A stretch of 64,000 nucleotides of DNA. It comes from G051132615 sp051132615. Lineage in GTDB: Bacteria; Pseudomonadota; Gammaproteobacteria; Burkholderiales; Neisseriaceae. The position numbers and the translations under genes are program-made. The DNA is taken from NCBI RefSeq assembly GCF_051132615.1, contig NZ_CP152375.1:1860001-1924000 (forward strand). The letters run 5' to 3'. The notes below the pieces were generated by a model, which worked only from the letters and a program-made list of their open reading frames with translations, was not told the DNA's origin and made no database searches. Below, in pieces: positions 61,609-64,000 of the stretch (positions are counted from its first letter, which is position 1; each line of letters starts with the position of its first letter).

Positions 61609-62295
61609 TTATCTGCTAAAGCGATAAGGCTCATCCATCGGTATAAAATCTTTTTCTAGCAGTGCGTCTGAAATCCAATCCTGTACACCTTTTGTTTGGC
61701 AGACAGTATGAATATAACGTTCCAATGTTTCTGATGTGGGTATATTAAAGTTTTTTAATCTTAAGCACATTGGTGCATAAAAGGCATCTGCAATACTAAA
61801 TTGACCAAATAGATAATCACCCTCTGATTTTTGTAGCGCGGTTGATAGACTCTGATCCAACAGTTGTCGTTCTTTTTTGACTTCTGGGTGGTCTCGTAGA
61901 ACAATTTGCCCGATTTCAGGAAAGGACGCTTCAATATTCATAGGAAAATGATGACGGATATGTTGATAACCACTATACATTTTGGCAACAAGTATTCTTG
62001 CTTGTGTTCTTTGGTTGATATTAGTTGGCCATAAGGGTAAATCGGGGTGTTTGTCTGCTAGGTATTCACAGATAGCAAGTGTATCAGTCACAATAAGGTC
62101 ATTGTCGACTAAAACAGGCACTGTACCATATTGGTTAAGGGGTACAATGGTTTGTTTAAAAATAGAGTCAGCTGCAAAACTATCAAAACGAACTAATTTT
62201 TCCTCAAACTGAATATCAAAATGTTTCATGACAACCCAAGGACGCATTGACCAAGAGGAATAGTTTTTATTACCAATATAAAGTGTGTAAGGCAT
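61609..62295 (-). CDS. Glutathione S-transferase family protein
   Basis: 228 residues: N-terminal thioredoxin-fold domain with LYIGNKNYSSWSMRPWVVMKHFDI (the GNKNYSSWS motif with the likely catalytic Ser of this GST subgroup), QYGTVPVLVDNDLIVTDTLAICEYLADKHPDLPLWP (glutathione site VPVLVD...DTLAI), and an all-helical C-terminal domain (FGQFSIADAFYAPMCLRL). AAGGA lies before the ATG. Substrate unknown. Confidence 0.9.
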   Translation of the reverse strand: MPYTLYIGNKNYSSWSMRPWVVMKHFDIQFEEKLVRFDSFAADSIFKQTIVPLNQYGTVPVLVDNDLIVTDTLAICEYLADKHPDLPLWPTNINQRTQARILVAKMYSGYQHIRHHFPMNIEASFPEIGQIVLRDHPEVKKERQLLDQSLSTALQKSEGDYLFGQFSIADAFYAPMCLRLKNFNIPTSETLERYIHTVCQTKGVQDWISDALLEKDFIPMDEPYRFSR

Positions 62296-62331
62296 ATGGA
62301 TTGTTCCTTTAATTATTAAAATTAAGTTCAG

Positions 62332-62589
62332 TCATTGTTTTAACGCATTGTGATAAGTTTTTAATTCTTTCTTTGTTTCTTCTGACAACTTATTATATTC
62401 AATATTTTCAATAGCGCCATATAATGTATATAAATGGACCAAACAAACTTCAGGAAATCGCAATTTTAATTGATAAAAAGCTTCTTTGGCGCCTAATGCT
62501 TTAAGCTGCTCAGCATCGGCAATACCTGCTGTTTGCAATTTTCTTTGCATTTCATTACCAATATTGATCAATGAGTTTAATGCTGTCAT
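62332..62589 (-). CDS. TfoX C-terminal-domain protein
   Basis: 85 residues that match only the C-terminal half of the competence regulator TfoX/Sxy: SLINIGNEMQRKLQTAGIADAEQLKALGAKEAFYQLKLRFPEVCLVHLYTLYGAIENIEYNKLSEETKKEL. A GGGGGG run stands 6-8 bases before the ATG. Stand-alone domains of this kind are found in many bacteria; role unknown. It lies between the GST and hydrolase genes on the same strand, with gaps of 36 and 30 bp. Confidence 0.85.
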   Translation of the reverse strand: MTALNSLINIGNEMQRKLQTAGIADAEQLKALGAKEAFYQLKLRFPEVCLVHLYTLYGAIENIEYNKLSEETKKELKTYHNALKQ

Positions 62590-62619
62590 AAAAACCCCCC
62601 TAATCTTAATTTATGATGA

Positions 62620-63873
62620 TTATAATATTTTGATCGATTTAATAAAATCAGTGATGAGCATTGTTAATGTTTCTGGTGCCTCAATGGGGGGGTGATGTGC
62701 CACACCTTCTAGTATATGTAACTGTGCATGTGCAATATTTTGAGCAATTTCTTCGCTCAGTTCTAAAGGTGTTGCTTGATCTTCTGCACCACACACCACT
62801 AAAGTTTTTGCTGTGATTTGGTTAAATGTTGAACGAATGTCTTTTCGGTTAATCGTGGCAGCGTCAAGGGCAAGGGTAATGCCTTCTTGATGATGCGATA
62901 ACATAATGTTTCTTTCTTTTTTTGCCAGTTCAGGATTAGCCTCAAGCCAATGAGCGGTATTGACTCGGTTTTGTATTGTTAAAAAAGCCTGTTCTTGCTG
63001 TGCTTTGGTGCCTGTTCGCAGTGTTTCACGTAATGATAACCATGACTCGATTCGTTCAGGGTATTCAGCTCGCGCGCTTGTGCCAATAAGTATAAGCTTT
63101 GAAATCAGTTCTGGCTTTTTAGCAGCCAGCAGTAGGCCAACCATACCACCTTGGCTTTGACCAATAAAGGTGATTTGTTCACCAAAAGAGCACTCTTCTA
63201 TCATCAATAAGATATCTTCGGCAATATCATCCAATGTCCACCCTGCTTTATTAAAGCCGCTTTTACTGTGACCAGGCATATCCAATACAATACAGCGATG
63301 GGTTGTTGCCAGCTCGTTTACTTGATGTTCGAATATGGTACGGTCAACAAATAAACCATGGGCAAATATTATCACAGGGCCTTCACCTAAGTCGGAGTAG
63401 GCATAGACTGTATCGTTGATACGAATTTCTTGTTGAACCCAGTCATGTGTGGGTTCACTAAAGGCGCGTTGTAGTAATGCGGAATCTTCAAAAATTTGAT
63501 AACGTTTGATTAAACCATTTTGTACAGTAAAGTGGATGACCATACCACTGCCAATGGTGTTGCCTGTTTTTTTTATTAAATGGCGAAAAGCACCTATTAC
63601 AATAACATCGTTTTCTTTCTCGAGTATTTGGCTAATGGTAAATTGACGGGGCAGAAAATTTTGTGGAAAATTTTCCAGCCAGTGTCGTATGTGTTTCTTG
63701 CCTTTTAATAAACCAACGGTTGAAACGTTGAGCTGACCATCGATATGCCATACTGCGTTGTCGTCAATTAATGACAATGCTTGTTCAGTATTTTTTTGCC
63801 CAAAAGAAGTTAAATAGGCTTGTACCACTTTAGATGGTGGAATGGCGTTTGGTTTAGGGGTATTTGTGTTCAT
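62620..63873 (-). CDS. NTF2-like (SnoaL) domain fused to alpha/beta hydrolase
   Basis: 417 residues. Residues 12-135 are an NTF2/SnoaL-like cone (VVQAYLTSFGQKNTEQALSLIDDNAVWHIDGQ, LKGKKHIRHWLENF, VIGAFRHLIKKTGNTIGSGMVIHFTVQNGLIKRYQIFED). Residues 145-417 are an alpha/beta hydrolase: oxyanion region VIIFAHGLFVDRTIFEHQ, nucleophile S240 in IGQSQGGMVG, acid in CGAEDQATPLE, His in EGVAHHPPIEAPE. The triad is intact. Possibly a lactonase, esterase or dehalogenase-like enzyme; substrate unknown. AAAAGG precedes the ATG. Downstream to the window end (63874-64000) no gene is seen. Confidence 0.85.
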   Translation of the reverse strand: MNTNTPKPNAIPPSKVVQAYLTSFGQKNTEQALSLIDDNAVWHIDGQLNVSTVGLLKGKKHIRHWLENFPQNFLPRQFTISQILEKENDVIVIGAFRHLIKKTGNTIGSGMVIHFTVQNGLIKRYQIFEDSALLQRAFSEPTHDWVQQEIRINDTVYAYSDLGEGPVIIFAHGLFVDRTIFEHQVNELATTHRCIVLDMPGHSKSGFNKAGWTLDDIAEDILLMIEECSFGEQITFIGQSQGGMVGLLLAAKKPELISKLILIGTSARAEYPERIESWLSLRETLRTGTKAQQEQAFLTIQNRVNTAHWLEANPELAKKERNIMLSHHQEGITLALDAATINRKDIRSTFNQITAKTLVVCGAEDQATPLELSEEIAQNIAHAQLHILEGVAHHPPIEAPETLTMLITDFIKSIKIL

Positions 63874-64000
63874 TGGCGTTCCTTTTAGAAGTTCTTGATT
63901 AATTTACTCGCGCTTTTGATCATAATGAATTATTCTTTTTCTAAAAATAGACAATTTAGCTAGAATATTTTGCAAAAATGGAAAATAAAATGGATTGGAA

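Overview
The window looks like chromosomal DNA of a low-GC gammaproteobacterium, most likely an AT-rich member of the Pseudomonadales (an insect-associated Entomomonas-like relative of Pseudomonas is my best guess). This is inference from gene order and protein character, with no database comparison. Supporting gene orders are greA / DUF4149 / yhbY / rlmE / ftsH / folP / glmM, argC / erpA, ffh divergent from a ypjD-type gene, rpsP-rimM-trmD-rplS, and smpB divergent from ratA. The tmRNA tag reads ANDETYALAA. I see no insertion sequence, CRISPR array, rRNA or tRNA gene. One structural RNA gene (ssrA, 21744-22106) is present.

Layout. 1-633 is the C-terminal barrel of an autotransporter. 733-4291 is a complete creB-creC-creD locus; creD is preceded by a perfect cre-tag extended into four TTCAY half-sites at exact 11-bp spacing. 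A large exported VIT/vWA/TPR/DUF2135 protein follows. 7433-14184 holds a CDF transporter, dnaE and the rpsP operon, all on the minus strand. 14474-21606 mixes envelope, copper and DgkA genes, argC-erpA, a membrane C39-like protease paired with a DODA-like dioxygenase, a TMEM165/GDT1 transporter behind a yybP-ykoY-type Mn2+ riboswitch, and dapC. 21744-24567 has tmRNA, a degenerate nuclease-like/TonB-C fusion, a DUF2975 + HTH pair and YqjC. 24880-28948 is a catabolic-type cluster: FCD-GntR regulator, DUF2848 protein, amidase, MFS transporter. 29166-33758 holds ArsC-like, YchJ-like, SstT, YpjD and Ffh. 34040-37214 holds a class D beta-lactamase, an unknown membrane protein and AmpG. 37351-46933 holds ackA and the greA-to-proC housekeeping block. 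46998-51618 holds transport genes, ratA, smpB and guaA.

From 51828 to 60138, directly behind guaA, lies an accessory block: a type I restriction-modification system (hsdM broken by a single-base frameshift, hsdS, hsdR), a YgjP-type metallopeptidase overlapping hsdR, and a RadC-family protein with an added HTH. The right end has a YcaQ-type DNA glycosylase, a GST, a TfoX C-terminal-domain protein and an NTF2-like/alpha-beta hydrolase fusion.

How the parts connect. CreBCD, the OXA-type beta-lactamase and AmpG all concern the response to cell-wall damage, though the beta-lactamase promoter region shows no cre-tag. SmpB and ssrA (27 kb apart) form the trans-translation pair. GreA appears to be controlled by a leader with two terminator-like hairpins. 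Several starts were moved from the longest ORF to positions supported by a Shine-Dalgarno sequence or family length.
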